Positions 1-12,531 of a DNA stretch of 64,000 nucleotides are shown piece after piece. This DNA comes from Setaria digitata. Taxonomy: Eukaryota > Nematoda > Chromadorea > Rhabditida > Setariidae. The position numbers and the translations under genes are program-made. Position 1 is the stretch's first letter. Each line of letters opens with the position of its first letter. Location of the stretch: assembly GCA_003640385.1 (NCBI GenBank), contig RCAB01000005.1:62001-126000 (forward strand), written 5' to 3'. A model generated the notes under the pieces. It was not told where the DNA came from, searched no databases, and saw only the letters and a list, made by a program, of their open reading frames with translations.

Positions 1-833
1 TTTTCTGGAAATACTAACTGGTATCAAACATCGTTAATGTAGTGCGATATTCCCATGAAATAACAGAACAGTTGGGCTTAACAGCTCTCTACTCTTTCTA
101 TTCAATCTCTCTCAACGAACGTAAGGAACTGCAAGCAGATTTCTGCAAGGCAACTCAATTTTTCTTCCTCCTCATTCCTCATAATTCTTGAAGCCCCAAA
201 TACGTTTCACAAAGCAACCCTGAGCTTGAAATAATGTCACACGACATAAAACGCTTAAAGACGCACTGTAACGATGACCTTCAACTTTACTGTGAATATA
301 AAAGTCGACTATCCGGAGATAAAAAGACAACCAGAGCAGAACATTTATGAACAGCTTCTTTTTAAATAAACAACTTACCACAGACTGTTAACGAAAATAT
401 TGAAATCAATGCTTTTGATTAACTTTCTTCCTGATTTTGATGAAAAAAATCGGAACACAGCCAAGGGGTGAAACCAAATATATTGCATACCATACAATAA
501 CTTGTAACCTATACAAATACAATCAATCGATGCCTAAAGGTTGACCTTACCAAAACCCCATCAATTCATCATAATTTCCAAAAAAAGTGACTCTTGCAGA
601 TGCACTGGGAGTTATATAGCGAATGCTAATACAACGGGAAATCAAGCGATAGAAACTACCTCACTCTCAAAACATCTATTTAATGAAAAATAAGGGAAGA
701 GGAAAGGACCGAAAGTGATCTTAAAAACATATCTTGTCCAGGATTTTTTTTTTCTTTTAATCCTTACAACCATCTAGGCATGAACAAAAAACAAAAGAAT
801 ATCTCGCATTTAAAATGAAACACCATAAACTAA
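1..833. other. Non-coding, downstream of the MYND gene
   Basis: This stretch lies 3' of the stop codon of the minus-strand MYND-finger gene and probably holds its 3' untranslated region. Open frames here are short, biased to Phe, Leu and Lys, and lack any family resemblance. I see no RNA gene or repeat beyond short A/T runs, such as the T run near 747. Confidence 0.5.
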
Positions 834-2090
834 TTAATTGTTATTCTTTTGTTGTTGCTGCTGCTGCTGATGTGTACTAGCGTTCTGTTTCTTACGTCGA
901 CAAAACTTTCGATGAGTTGCCCAGTGGCTTTGCTGACATTCTACGCTGCAATAAGCTGTATTCCAACAGCAGTGATAGATCGCTTCTGCTTCACACTGCC
1001 AACACCTTTAATTTATGCAAATGTCACACAATAATCTTGTCTAAACAATTAAATAAATTATCTGTCCCCTCTTTTCCCCCAAAGTCTCTATGAAATTTTT
1101 TTGCTAACGCAGATTTCTCCTCTTGTATGATTATTACACTAATGTATCAAAAGTCCTTGATTTCATCATCCAATCTATAAATTACAAAAATAACAGAAAA
1201 TCAACTCCATATTCAAATTTTATCGAATGGACATGGAAGGAAAAAAATCACCACTGTTTCTTCTTGATGCTTGATATTTCTTTTCTGTGTTTTTCAGCCA
1301 TTTTGCCCAATTCAACTTTTAAAGATTCGCGATATTTTTCTTCCAATTCAGCTCTACAACAACAATAAAAAAAAATGGCGAACTTCACAAGGAAAAATAA
1401 GCACGCTTAATAAAGATAACGAGAGAATCACTAACCTAGTAGTATCTAGTTCATCTTTGAACTGAGTAAGAAGTTCGGTCCTGATTTTCTGCTGATCCGA
1501 AAGGAACTCCTGGTGGAGCTGAAAACAAGGCTTAAAAAAAAAAAAAAAAAAACCTTCCTCACGTCTTTATGACATTCTCACCAAGCAGCCACTGCCTGCT
1601 GACCTTTTAAATAAAAAATGACTGTATTTGTTAAATTTTCTATTAAAAAATATACATTTAGGTAGTATAACAACCTTGAGAAGGCACTAAGGTGTTCACG
1701 TATTGCTTATGTTAGAGCAAATTTTGAAAATTTTGGAGAGAATCATCATTATTGGACTCTAGCAATATTATAACTACGGTTTGGAAAGGTCAAAACACTG
1801 AATCTAACTATTTGGCTATATTACTTAACACAACAAAAGATTACTATTATTACAGAAAAAAATGAACCCAGCCTTACTCGTTCGGTCATTTCCACCAATA
1901 ACTTCTCTCTGGATTGCTGATAATCTGTAAGCCAATGTCTCTGTAAGTCCATAATCATTCGCTTCATGCGATCATCTAATACCCAGTGATCATCGTGCAT
2001 CTCACCTTCTGCTTCTACAACCATCATCCCTTCTTCAACCGCGCGATGGTTTCTGCCATCTTTCGGAACGTCTTTTCCATCGCTCATCAT
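834..2090 (-). CDS. Short MYND-finger protein, ZMYND11/BRAM (C. elegans BRA) type
   Basis: Four exons on the minus strand: 1878-2090, 1436-1518, 1252-1353 and 834-1005, all with GT-AG introns and matching phases, giving about 189 residues. Exons 1-3 encode an acidic, then coiled-coil-like charged region. The last exon carries a MYND zinc finger: it starts KKQWCWQC, continues [12 protein letters not shown] and CQQSHW, and ends in a basic CRRKK followed by a glutamine and asparagine tail from CAG/CAA codons. That finger is very close to human ZMYND11 and less close to ZMYND8. Vertebrate ZMYND11 also has PHD, bromo and PWWP domains, which are absent here, so this resembles the short BRAM1 form and the C. 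elegans BRA proteins, which bind BMP-type receptors. By family the MYND domain binds PxLxP-like peptides in transcriptional or BMP-pathway partners. An acceptor-like TTTTAG lies 7 nt before the ATG, suggesting trans-splicing and supporting this start. The alternative is a longer gene with undetected upstream exons. Confidence 0.86.
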
Positions 2091-2097
2091 TTTGAAT

Positions 2098-3102
2098 CTA
2101 AAATTATGTTCTTTCAATGTTAGGCTTCAAAACCTTTATTAAAAATGATGCAAATTGTTGAGCTCACGTCGTATATAACTATGTTTGCAATATAACGCAC
2201 GCTGTTAGGAATGAGCTTGGACAAATCTACTTCCCAAGTTATAATAAATATTGCAGTGGAGAGAAAAGGTTATGGAACATCTGTCGAACAGGCTCCAAAA
2301 TAATATACGGTTTGTCATTGAGGAAATAACCGAAGACAAATCACCTGATAAGGAGTACACGACGAATGCAAACTGAACCACCCACCAACGGTTTGACTTT
2401 TCACAGGCGGAACGACTCGAACTTTTGTTTCGACACACCACCGGTGAATGTCCATGCCCCGAGGCACCACGGTATTCCTAGCATTATTCCAATGAGTTCA
2501 ATTAAGCAATCAGTTATCTAATCAATTTGCAGCTTTCTTCAGCCTAACAAGGGTGATCCACGCTTATATCTCGTGATCGGTATGACGTGGCACATCCCCT
2601 TACAAACTATTCACTTTAGTTTAAACATCCCACTCTATAGTCACCACCAAGTCACACCACCCATCTTGCCCTTAAGGGTCACACCTCCACTCCCTTCCAA
2701 ATTGCGTCCCCGTAACTTATTTGAGTGAAGTAATGAAAACTTTCTGTCCGTCACATGGTGGTAACATTGGAGTTAACGTATATACCGTAGTAGAGGTGGT
2801 AAACTAGTAAGGACTACAACTTTCACGTAAGGACCATTAATCTTATAACCTATTTTGACGTAAAAAGAACAGTTTAAACAGTACAAAAAAGTTTTCGGAA
2901 CTATGTGGTCCTTTTCACGAAAAATGTAGTCTTTGACATATGTATGAAACATATTGAAGAGCGATGGTCCTCTGACCTGATTCTTCTCGTGAGCGTTAAT
3001 TAATTAGTTCCATAATTAAGTCAGAATTTACTACAGAGATAACAGAAATATGACAGGGAAGTGATCGGGGATAGCGCTGAATTCCAGTAAATCGTGAGGG
3101 TG
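2098..3102. promoter_or_regulatory. Divergent intergenic region between MYND gene and cyclin Y
   Basis: About 1 kb separates the start codons of two divergently transcribed genes, so it should hold both promoters. Acceptor-like sequences sit at each edge: CTAAAA on the plus strand at 2098-2103, read as TTTTAG on the minus strand, and ATTCCAG ending at 3087. A minus-strand frame at 2205-2441 shows no family resemblance and was not called. No other motif was recognised. Confidence 0.5.
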
Positions 3103-5822
3103 ATGGGAAACGTACTATGCTGTCTACAAGGCTCCTCAGCTGCTGCAAGAAGCAAAGAGATTGTGTACGATTTCAAGCAACAAGCCAGTCATGAGGTCAG
3201 CTTTTTCTGGGCTCATGTCCACTTTTTCTAAAATACACAGCGCTTGGTGAATAACGGTCATTTGAGATAGTGTAATTGGAAGTATTACATTGCTTGCTTC
3301 TATCGAAGCTCTTATCATAAGGTATGTTCACATTCCATAGCTGCTAATTCATCTGATGCTTCAGATCTTTCAACAACAGCTTTGTTTAATGCATTCACTT
3401 ATCGAGTTCTTACTTTGAAGGCATGAGTTAACACACAGATAATAAAAACCGTTCTTTTAGTACGTGAACCAAACATTTCCTAGAGAAGATACTTCAGCCA
3501 ATTTTCTTCCTCATATTAGCGAAAGGGAGCTACCTGATGGTTAGTGATTGTTCTTTTCAAAAATAATTTCTGAATTCATAGTAACTGAATAATTCAAGGG
3601 AAGCACTAATTTTAAAAATGTTTTGGGCGTTAAAGAAGATAATTTCAAGAGATTGGTGAAGACCCATCAACGCAACCAATGGTAAAACCAATATTCATGG
3701 AACGAAGTCGAAGTGAAATGAAATGTTAGTTCATAAGATTACCTGGCTACATCACTGTTTGTTCTTTAACTACAGTATAAAATTACTGAAATAAACTTTA
3801 ACTAACTTTATTTTAAATAACGAAATGAATTTTAACTTTTGATAGCAGTGCTAAGTCGTATGTTTTAGCAGACAGATCAGTAATTACTTGTTTGGTATAA
3901 GCGGACTTACTCTTCATTAATATTTACTTCTTTACTGCTATCTTATTCGTCATCTGAATGCAGAAAATAAAACTTAAGTATTCTCTTTCTCTCTCTCTCA
4001 TTGAATAACCGCTTTAGTCTATAGGATGAAGCATTTAGAAACATTATGGAGCTTGATTAATGCATGATGATTAACTATAAGTATCTTAATTAACATCCCG
4101 AAAACTATATCTAATATCTCTATATATCTCTGGTTTTAATCTGAATGTTTTAGTGAAGGATAATCGTCGTTCGTTTTATGTATTGGATGCACAAAGTTTG
4201 GCTACTGTCATGTCGCCACTGCAAAAGTCCAACAGTTGTTCAACGATTTTTCTGGATGACTCAACCATTTCGCAACCGAACTTAAAAAATACGATCAAGT
4301 GCATCTCATTAGCTATTTATTATCATATCGTGAATCGAAAAAATCGTGCTCATGAAAGATTAATGGAAATTTTCGAGGAACGATTGCATCCAATCACGGT
4401 ATATTCACTCATTTGGGCTTTCTCATTTGTTGTCAAATATGAGCGCTATTCTTGGAGCTAAGGTGGTGTGTGTCGTGCTAGAAAATGTGTCTAAGACTTG
4501 ATTACTCTACTTATTCTTTACTTTCTGCATCCTACGATTAATAAATAGAACATCCATATATAGTGCAACTCGGAGATTATTTAGTTTTCATGAAATAATA
4601 TACATATTTCACTGCTCTTAGCTGTGATAGTTGCAATCGAACAATTTTTAACTTTTTGGTCCAAGTAATACCTTTATTTACCATTCTTTTCTACAGTTGA
4701 AGAAAAAAACCAAGAGGATATTTCTTTCGGAAGGCAAATATTGTATTTTGGGTTTTCTTAAGAAACCGTAATTTCAGAGAGATCCTATTCCAATCGAAAT
4801 GATGTCGAGAGATCCAGATCATCGACAGATATATCGTTTTATCAGGACACTGTTTCACGCTGCCCAATTAACTGCAGAATGTGCAATAATTACTTTGGTG
4901 CGAACATTTTTTTCTTTGGACAGGGTGTTGCTTAGTCTCAAATAGATATTATTTTGGATCTATTTTATTTAGTCAATTATCATCAGGTATACGTTGAACG
5001 GCTACTGAACTACGCTGAGATGGATTTATGCCCGTCAAACTGGCGACGAGTAGTTCTAGGAGCTATCATGCTTGCATCAAAAGTATGGGATGATCAGGCT
5101 GTCTGGAATGTTGATTATTGTCAAATTTTAAAAGACACTAACGTTGATGACATGTGAGTGTTACAGCTGTCTAAGGTTTTTTTTTTTTTTTTATTTTTTT
5201 TATTTTTTGTATTTTCGCTGTTGTAAATTAGAATGAAACACTGTTATAGGAATGAATTGGAGAGGCAGTTTTTAGAATGCCTAGAATTCAATATTAATGT
5301 TCCGAGTTCTGTTTACGCTAAATATTACTACGAATTGAGGACCCTGGCTATGGCCAACGATCTTCAATTACCACTGCAGCCATTGTATAAAGAACGGGCA
5401 AGAAAACTGGAGGTCCAGATTTGCTTCACTCCGAATATCATTGTTTTGAACTTTATAGTATAGTAAATTGCTTCTCCTTACATCGAGATAGTGCTCTGCT
5501 AGACATATTAAATAGTGATTCTAGTCTCCAGAAATTCGTATAGGAAAGATTCCTATTATGCCAAAACACAGCACTGACCGACCAAATATCCTGTAAATAT
5601 TGTATTATTCTGTCTGGGTGACCATCGAACAGTCATTTCCATTTGAAAGAAAATATTGACTAGATTTTGAGACATGTGTTATTGTTTACTGGTTCCTTGT
5701 AGGCGCTGAGTCGAATCTACGAGGACAAACTGCAACCCGATTTACGAACCACACATCAGAAAAGCTTTTCGGCCGAGAAGTTATTGATCAAGGAGTACCA
5801 TACCCCAGTTGTCATATCCTGA
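3103..5822 (+). CDS. cyy-1: Cyclin Y (CCNY / C. elegans CYY-1)
   Basis: Seven exons: 3103-3195, 3652-3724, 4154-4398, 4778-4897, 4987-5153, 5250-5412 and 5703-5822. All phases agree, giving 326 residues (human cyclin Y has 341). The N-terminus MGNVLCC fits N-myristoylation plus palmitoylation, as in human cyclin Y, which recruits CDK14/16 to the plasma membrane. Exon 2 gives [12 protein letters not shown], matching the conserved pre-box segment. Exon 3 contains [17 protein letters not shown], and exons 4-6 the cyclin box with [30 protein letters not shown] and [14 protein letters not shown]. The C-terminal exon is short and divergent. The family acts in Wnt/LRP6 phosphorylation and, in C. elegans, in synapse removal and vesicle transport with the CDK PCT-1. 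The exon 1 donor (GAG|GTCAGC) and exon 2 acceptor are weak, so the N-terminal 55 residues are slightly less certain than the rest. Confidence 0.95.
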
Positions 5823-6536
5823 TGTTTTTTTCAGGATATCCTTGTATAAGATACTCTTTAAGGAGATTTAAAATGTAATTCTGAACGAATTTTCTGTGAA
5901 AAATTTGCCAAATTTTATTACTAGTACAATTGTAAGACAAGACAATTCGTTGCTTCACATATCACATGTACGTGATTGATGATACTTTTGTTTTCTGTAG
6001 TTGTTTTTCCGGAAGACTACTGCCATCCTATAATTTTGTTAATCTGTATTATCAGAAATATTTTACTATAATTTTATTCTTTACCTAACGATTTTGATTA
6101 ATTACATATGGGATGGAAATGGTTATCATTGCCTGGTATGAATGAACTTCATGCACTTCCTTTATAAGATATGTTGCATGATTTTGATTTCGTTGTATTT
6201 GTTGGTCTGTGTTTGTTTTTTCCTTAGCGTCATTATATTTATTTATTCGTTATGTCGTTTTCTAGACGTAATGGGCCAAGATTTATAATAGGTGGTATCA
6301 TGTTGTTCGCTCTCCATTTAGCGTGTTATTACAAGTATTGTTAATGTCTGCTGGTTGATTTTACGATTTATTTATATGGTGGTATTATGAAACTAAGACA
6401 CTTTCGCAATTATCAGTGGCTATTTTCGGTTATTTATTCACAGACGATACTTCTGCTCTAGCATTGCAGTAATCACCGTGCAAATATTTTCTCTCAGTTT
6501 TAAAGAGTAATTAATGAAATGAATATTTATAGGATT
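5823..6536. other. Intergenic, cyclin Y to PITHD1
   Basis: AT-rich spacer holding the cyclin Y 3' untranslated region and the leader of the next gene. A TTTATAG acceptor ends at 6532, four bases before the next start codon. No open frame or repeat of note was seen. Confidence 0.5.
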
Positions 6537-7832
6537 ATGAGTTCTAATTTTCAATGTGCAAATGAAGTCACTGACTTTGAGCGAAAAGATGAAGGTTCAT
6601 GTTACACAATCAACTCCCATATTAATCTTCAAGAAGTTAGTGTTTTGTCTTTGAATTCCAAAAGTATAAAATGAAGTTCAGTTTTTAAAGATGTTTAATG
6701 TGTGTATCTGAATGTATGCTAATGTGAAGAATTGTAAGAACTGTACATTATTATTGTATGAGGTTATGTGTAGTAGACACACATCTAAGTGAGACGTTGC
6801 AGGTAGTAGTCCTGAACGAAGCAGTTGAAGGTTCGGGTGCAAAAATTTTTAAAAAGTGGGAGGATCGATTAGACAGGTATGCATTTGTTGTGCTGGTAGC
6901 ATAGAATTCTGTATCTTTCGTGGTTCCAATTCATTGTCGCTTTATTGTGTATGTTATTGGAAAGACAATGTTCCAAACAAATTCTTATATGCTATAATAA
7001 GCAAAAATATTGTGTAGGAAGCTGACAACAGGGATAGTGGATAAGATTTGGTAACTTGCAGGATTCTTTATGTAGAAAGCGATGTTGATGAAGAACTGCT
7101 ATTCAATGTACCATTCAATGGACACGTTAATGTAACTGGCCTAGTATTGGCAGGCGAATTAGATGGTACTCATCCGGCGCAGATACGGCTCTATAAGGAT
7201 CGACCATCAGTAAGTTTTTTCGAAAAGTGATTTTCCCTTCTTTATATCTCTGAAAGAAGAAGATGCAGTTATTTTTGCTGTTGTTGCTCTTTTGTTTGCT
7301 ATGATCGGTCAAGTAACCATTTTCTAGTCACTTATTTACAGATGTCGTTTGAAGATATGGCTTTAGAACCAGACCAGGAATTTTCTTTAAAGCAGGATAT
7401 TAATGCTGAGATAGATTACGCCATGAAGGCATCGAAATTCTCGAATATAACATATCTCACTTTGCATTTTCCAAGTAATTTTGGCTTAGACAAAACTCGG
7501 ATTTATTATATCGGCCTCCGTGGCAAGTATATTGCTAACTTAAGGCAGCAGGTAGGCATAAAACAGTTTATTATAGGATCTTGAAAAGCTCAACAATCCT
7601 CTTAAAGCTGTTTCTCTCATAAGCGTTCATAAACATGATGTAAATGGCAGTTTTAACTATTTTGTTCAATTACACTTGTTGGCCATTCGGAATGATTGTT
7701 ATGTATCTGTTCCACTGCACATTTCTCAATTTTTTCTTTTTTTAGGTATGCATCGCAACGTACGAGGCTAGGCCGATGCTTGAGGATCATAAAGGAGAGA
7801 TTCCAGATGTCATTCATAGAAGCGTATTGTAA
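6537..7832 (+). CDS. PITH domain-containing protein (PITHD1-like)
   Basis: Five exons: 6537-6635, 6803-6876, 7062-7209, 7342-7551 and 7746-7832, giving 205 residues (human PITHD1 has 211). The PITH domain fills most of the protein. Visible conserved pieces are VVVLNEAVEGSG, YVESDVDEELLFNVPF, HPAQIRLYKDRPS, MSFEDMALEPDQEFSL and DKTRIYYIGLRGKY. The C-terminal exon gives CIATYEARPMLEDHKG. The domain is shared with thioredoxin-like TXNL1, where it binds the 26S proteasome; no thioredoxin domain is present here, so this is the stand-alone form (C. elegans ZK353.9 type). The molecular role of PITHD1 is poorly defined, with proteasome association and megakaryocyte differentiation reported in mammals. 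The His/Cys-rich start of the human protein is missing. The start follows an acceptor-like TTTATAG by four bases, consistent with trans-splicing. Confidence 0.95.
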
Positions 7833-8945
7833 CTGAATCTCTCTTTTTTAAAGACTTTTGTACTACTTTTATAAGACTTCTGAATCGGCTGGAGTACATT
7901 GTACACATACTTTTTATATTGTTTGTAAGGTTATGTAATGAAGACATACTCAAAAGCTGTTTGCTTCTAGCGTTATATCTTTGTTATTAATGACTTCCTT
8001 AAAATTCTATCTGGATCAAGAAAAGATATACAATTAGTACAATAGTATATAGTATAAAAGACTGCATGGAAGGTAGTTTGACAACATGAAGACCCGTTCT
8101 GCTAATTTATGTGTTTCAAATGGCTCGTAATTTGGCCACTAGCGTATCGACCTTTTTCCTAGAGGATTTTTCGACTCTTCCAAAAACTTAACAAGTGAGG
8201 CAAGATCGCTTAACTGGTTTGAATTACGTCTTTTAGCATAGATATCTTCTGTGATTTTTAAATAATATTTTCGAAAGAGTAAGCGAAATTTTTACGAGAT
8301 AAGTATTAAGAAATTCTCTGATTAAAGTACTAGGGATTTAGATTGTTAGTCTTTCACCTCCTCATTCTAAATGATAAGCGCATTATCTTCACAGGTGGTG
8401 GAAGTTGTTGAGTTCTTAGTTCAGTAAGAGATGAGCTGCCAACTGAATTTTTGACGAATGGCCTAACGTAACTCATTATTAGTTTTCAACATTCCTGTTA
8501 TTTTTTTCTTCCGATTTTCCGGAGATCAGAGCGTAATTGTTGTACAGTTTTGAGGATTTATTATGGGAGCTTGATTAAATTTAATGTTTCTGAATGGTTT
8601 CAAGATTTCCACCCAATACCACAACTGGTTTGAATTACTTTGCAATTATCTGACAAACGATTACACGCTGTCGGCATATTCCCAGTGAGTGGCTGCTACA
8701 TAATCATCCCTACTTTAAAGGTTTTTGCTCCAAATTACTCACCGCACTCCTTCATCTTAATACACTAGACCAAAAGAAAAAGCCCGCTTAAGACTTTTAT
8801 CAGTAAAAATAGCTTGGTGGGATATTTTCATTTAAGAGCCGCATTACATTTGTTCATTTCTCGGAGCGGCAGTGTTGGCGAAGTTTGCTTGCTATATGTG
8901 AAGTGGAAGTGGTGGCCTCGTTGTTTCTGTTGTGTCGTGGGCATT
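7833..8945. other. Intergenic, PITHD1 to VPS36
   Basis: About 1.1 kb of AT-rich sequence with no convincing open frame. A frame from 8814 runs into the first VPS36 exon but the part upstream of 8946 shows no family similarity. It probably holds the 3' end of one gene and the leader of the next. Confidence 0.45.
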
Positions 8946-11569
8946 ATGAACAGATTGACATGGTATCAACCAGGAGAATATATGGAAGACATAATAATTC
9001 AAAGTGGCCATGTGGGTATATATGACGGAGACATGAAACAGGTATAATTGGGCAATGTTCTGACATTTTCGTTGTATTTCTTGAGAAAAAATAAGCTAGA
9101 AAAGTTTCAGACACCGTACGAACATGGAACAGCTTCTCTCACGTTGCATCGTATTATCTGGGCCGACTCCAATGATCCGGTGAGTACTGCACTTTTTTCA
9201 AATCCTTTTACTCTCACGTACTCTTCCCTGAACGGTTCTGTCAAACTAAGCAGTAGTTATGGTTTTCGATTCATCGTCACTCCATTATTTGATGCATAAA
9301 TCCTGAGAAGTTGAAATTTTCATATATTTTTCTTTCGATTTCCGGAAATCTTAAGATAGTCTTAAGTGGTTTTATTCAGAAATTTTCTTGCAGGACTGTC
9401 GCTTGATTTTACATCATTCATTAGTAGCTGGTATTGAAAAGCATCATAAGTCCATGTTCCGCCGTGGTGGAAAGATTATCTTATCTTTGCATCCCAAACC
9501 AGCAGGGCAACAGCGAGGCCCTTTCTTATCTTCCCCTTTCAACTATATCCGTCTTGTTTTTCGAAATGGAGGAGAAGACGAGGTGATTCAGATTGTTTTT
9601 GTTCTTTGTATGACAGTATATCTTTATGAATTTACCTTCCGGTTTTGTTGTACGTTTTGATCTTTCAGCTACCGATTCTGAATTTTTCGTCAAGTAATTT
9701 AGTTTTCAGAATTCTGTGTAAATGACATTCAGGAATACTTCTTTTTTTTATCTTATTTCCTCAAAACCAAGGTATTCACTTCAGTTCTGACTAAAGGATG
9801 TCTTATTTCCTTTATTTTCCAGTAATTTTTGATTTGCAGTTCTTTGAGAAATATAAGGAAACGCTGGGGCTGAACACATGGGGGCGACTACCTTCTGGAT
9901 GCACAACTTCAAGCTCTACCGCTGTATGACTATATAACCTTATGTTTTTTCGAATCTATTCATCTGAGTTAAATTTCTTCAATTTCTTCAAGAAATAAGT
10001 TGTTAGCTTAGACAACCCAAGGCTTGAAGGTAAAAGGGATTTACTTAACATATGTATGTTGACAAAGATTACACTGCTTTTATTGTAATGTTGCATAAAG
10101 TTGAAGAAGCTGTTATTTCACTATTTCTCGTTGTTTTACTTCTTTCAGTTGCGAAATTGCAATACGCTGGTACCTCGTTCTGTGGGTATTGCAGGCATTG
10201 AGAAGCGACTTGCTGATAATCACCATCGTACTCATGAAAGTATAAGCCAGGTGGTTTTCAGTGTTGATCACGAGAGAAAGATGAGTGTTTGAAAAATTTC
10301 CATAATTCACATAAGTAGATCTTATTTTAGGCATTTGAAGATATGAGTCGTTTGATGGAATACGCCCGAGAGATGGTTTCTCTTTCAAAAGTCATCACTG
10401 ATAAGTTGCGAGCAAAAAAGGGAGAGATAACTGATGATGAGGTGAGTGATTTCATCTTCAACCTTATAATCCAGGTTAAATGTACCTAATATATGCTGTC
10501 TTCAATTTCAGACTGTGCGCTTCAAGACTTACTTGCTTAGTCTGGGTGTAAGTGATCCGGTGACAAAGTCAGCTTTCGGTAGCAGCGCTGAATATTACAA
10601 GAAACTTGCCGAGGAGTTGGCTGTAGTGTTATATGTTCCTCTGAAGGTTCAGTTTTTCAAACTTTGGATCCAGGAAATGTATTCTTCAAATGTGTTCATA
10701 ATTTATAGTAATAGTATATGTATTCAGGAATGTGGTGGTATGATGACTTTACCAGACGTTTATTGTCGTGTTAACAGAGCTCGTGGTTTAGATCTTTTAT
10801 CACCAGAAGATATTCTGAATGCATGTCAGATGTTGGATCACATGAATTTATCCATATCGTAAGTTAATTCTTGTGAACTGGTCAAATGGTAAATTCGTTG
10901 CTCATTTTTGCTTCCGCTTATATAAAGATATAAGAACTTTTATAGTTGATTCTTGAAAAGAATCTGCTGAGGACAAATATATATATATAAATGTTTCGAA
11001 AAGTCTATTACAGTCTAAATCGTTTTGAAAGCGGTGTTATGGTTGTGCAGCTTAAAGAAATGAGTGTGGAGACTACAGTTGAAAGCACTGCGGAATTAGT
11101 AACAGCAATGGGTACTTGTAATGCCACTGAGCTCGCTAAGTGTCTCGGTATCACAGTTATTCTTGCAAAAGAAAGGTCAGTTTCTTTCTTCGAATTATTT
11201 TGGTACTTAAAATCTTTTAGCCTACAATGTTTTTATCTGCACTCAATCTGTCGGGTAGTCATCAAATAATGTTTGAACTTTATTTTTATCGACTAATTGG
11301 TCTTTTCGACTTATGAATGACTGCTAACAGATTACCCGATTTTAAATACTGAGACTTGTAATTATTATTAAGTGTAAATTTGGCGATCAAATTAAACAAA
11401 AATATTCATTTCGTTAAAAGTGGCAAAACTTCAAGTTTCTGTTATCCTTTTCTGGCTGCTAATGGTATTTTCAAGGTTACTTGCGGCGGAGGCACAAGCG
11501 AAACTTTGTCGTGATGATACCGTTGAGGGTCTTACTTTTTATCCAAATCGTTTTATGACGTTATGCTGA
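8946..11569 (+). CDS. vps-36: ESCRT-II subunit VPS36 (EAP45)
   Basis: Ten exons: 8946-9041, 9111-9179, 9394-9582, 9840-9923, 10149-10250, 10331-10441, 10512-10646, 10728-10858, 11014-11175 and 11476-11569, giving 390 residues (human 386). Residues 1 to about 125 form the GLUE domain, which binds phosphoinositides and ubiquitin; GVMVV-like and [10 protein letters not shown] strands and [13 protein letters not shown] are visible. No NZF zinc-finger insert is present, as in animal rather than yeast VPS36. After a linker ([11 protein letters not shown]) come the winged-helix repeats, with [14 protein letters not shown] sequence, [49 protein letters not shown] and a C-terminal [17 protein letters not shown]. 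The product pairs with VPS22 and two VPS25 subunits to sort ubiquitinated cargo into multivesicular bodies. Exon 9 must start at 11014, not 11051, to keep phase and the conserved FESGVMV motif. Confidence 0.97.
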
Positions 11570-12531
11570 TATTTTATTCAAAATGTAATTTTGTATTTTT
11601 ATTTTTCTATTCTTGGTCACATGTTTGATTTATATTTCATATTACTCTATGCTATTCTTTGGATCTCATTTCTGTTTTAATATCACAAAATCTTTAGCCT
11701 TTTGTTGCTGATAATCTATTGAACATTTCCGGATATTAAATGTCGGTATCTGGTAATTTAATAGGTAATTTAGGCTGAATGGGGATGGAATTTATTGATT
11801 TTAAATTTATTGCTTATTTCATTCATTGCAATTTATTACTTTACAAATCTTAGAGATTCGGTTTCGCTTGTCTTTTTAATAACAGTAAATTACTGTTTTT
11901 AGTTACTACTAACATGTTTTATGTAGAGTTTTGTATTCTGCCAACAATGGTATAATGTAGGACATTTTAATGGTATTATATCTATGCACTGGCTATGTAT
12001 TTGTTATGGTTTTGAGGTTCGCTTCAACACTGTGTATGAGAGACTTTTTATTTCCATTGTTTTTAATACCAATAAATGGCTTTTATAAATATTTGAAATC
12101 ATTCTGGATTGAGTCTTATCTCTCTTTTCGTAACTTACTTGTCTTTTCGACTTCTGTTTTGTTTCACTTCATCGAAAGTTCTAAAATTCATAGGAAGTGG
12201 ATCTGTTCATTAAAGATTTATTAATCGGAAAATGAGGGGTATTATATTTATTTGCTAATTATGTTTGTATTTTTCGGGTATTTATAAGGGAAGAATCATT
12301 TAGCAAAAAGCATTTCTCTAAAAGGAAAACAACTGGTTTTCCACATAGTTTTCAGTCACGGAAGTAATTAACTGAATTTCTATTTTTAAGTATGTCCTTT
12401 TTTAATCATACTATAGTGATTATTGTATGGGCAATACGTTCTTCTATAAGTGGAAGCCAGAATTTTGAGCTTTTTTTTGTAATGTTAGGTTGTCGTTACA
12501 GTAAAAAATTTTTTAAAAGTTTGAGTGTGTA
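11570..12531. other. Intergenic, VPS36 to FIP1
   Basis: AT-rich spacer. A frame at 11970-12224 is rich in Phe and Leu and looks like chance. A CGTTACAG acceptor-like site ends at 12501, 30 bases before the FIP1 start, and could be its trans-splice site. Confidence 0.5.

Noticed and set aside
3136..3318. Minus-strand 60-residue frame with a leucine-rich helical look
   Set aside because: It overlaps cyclin Y exon 1 on the other strand, has no matching partner exons and shows no family resemblance.
11041..11175. VPS36 exon 9 beginning at the GCAG before 11051
   Set aside because: That join breaks the frame and reaches a stop; starting at 11014 keeps phase and restores the conserved FESGVMV segment.
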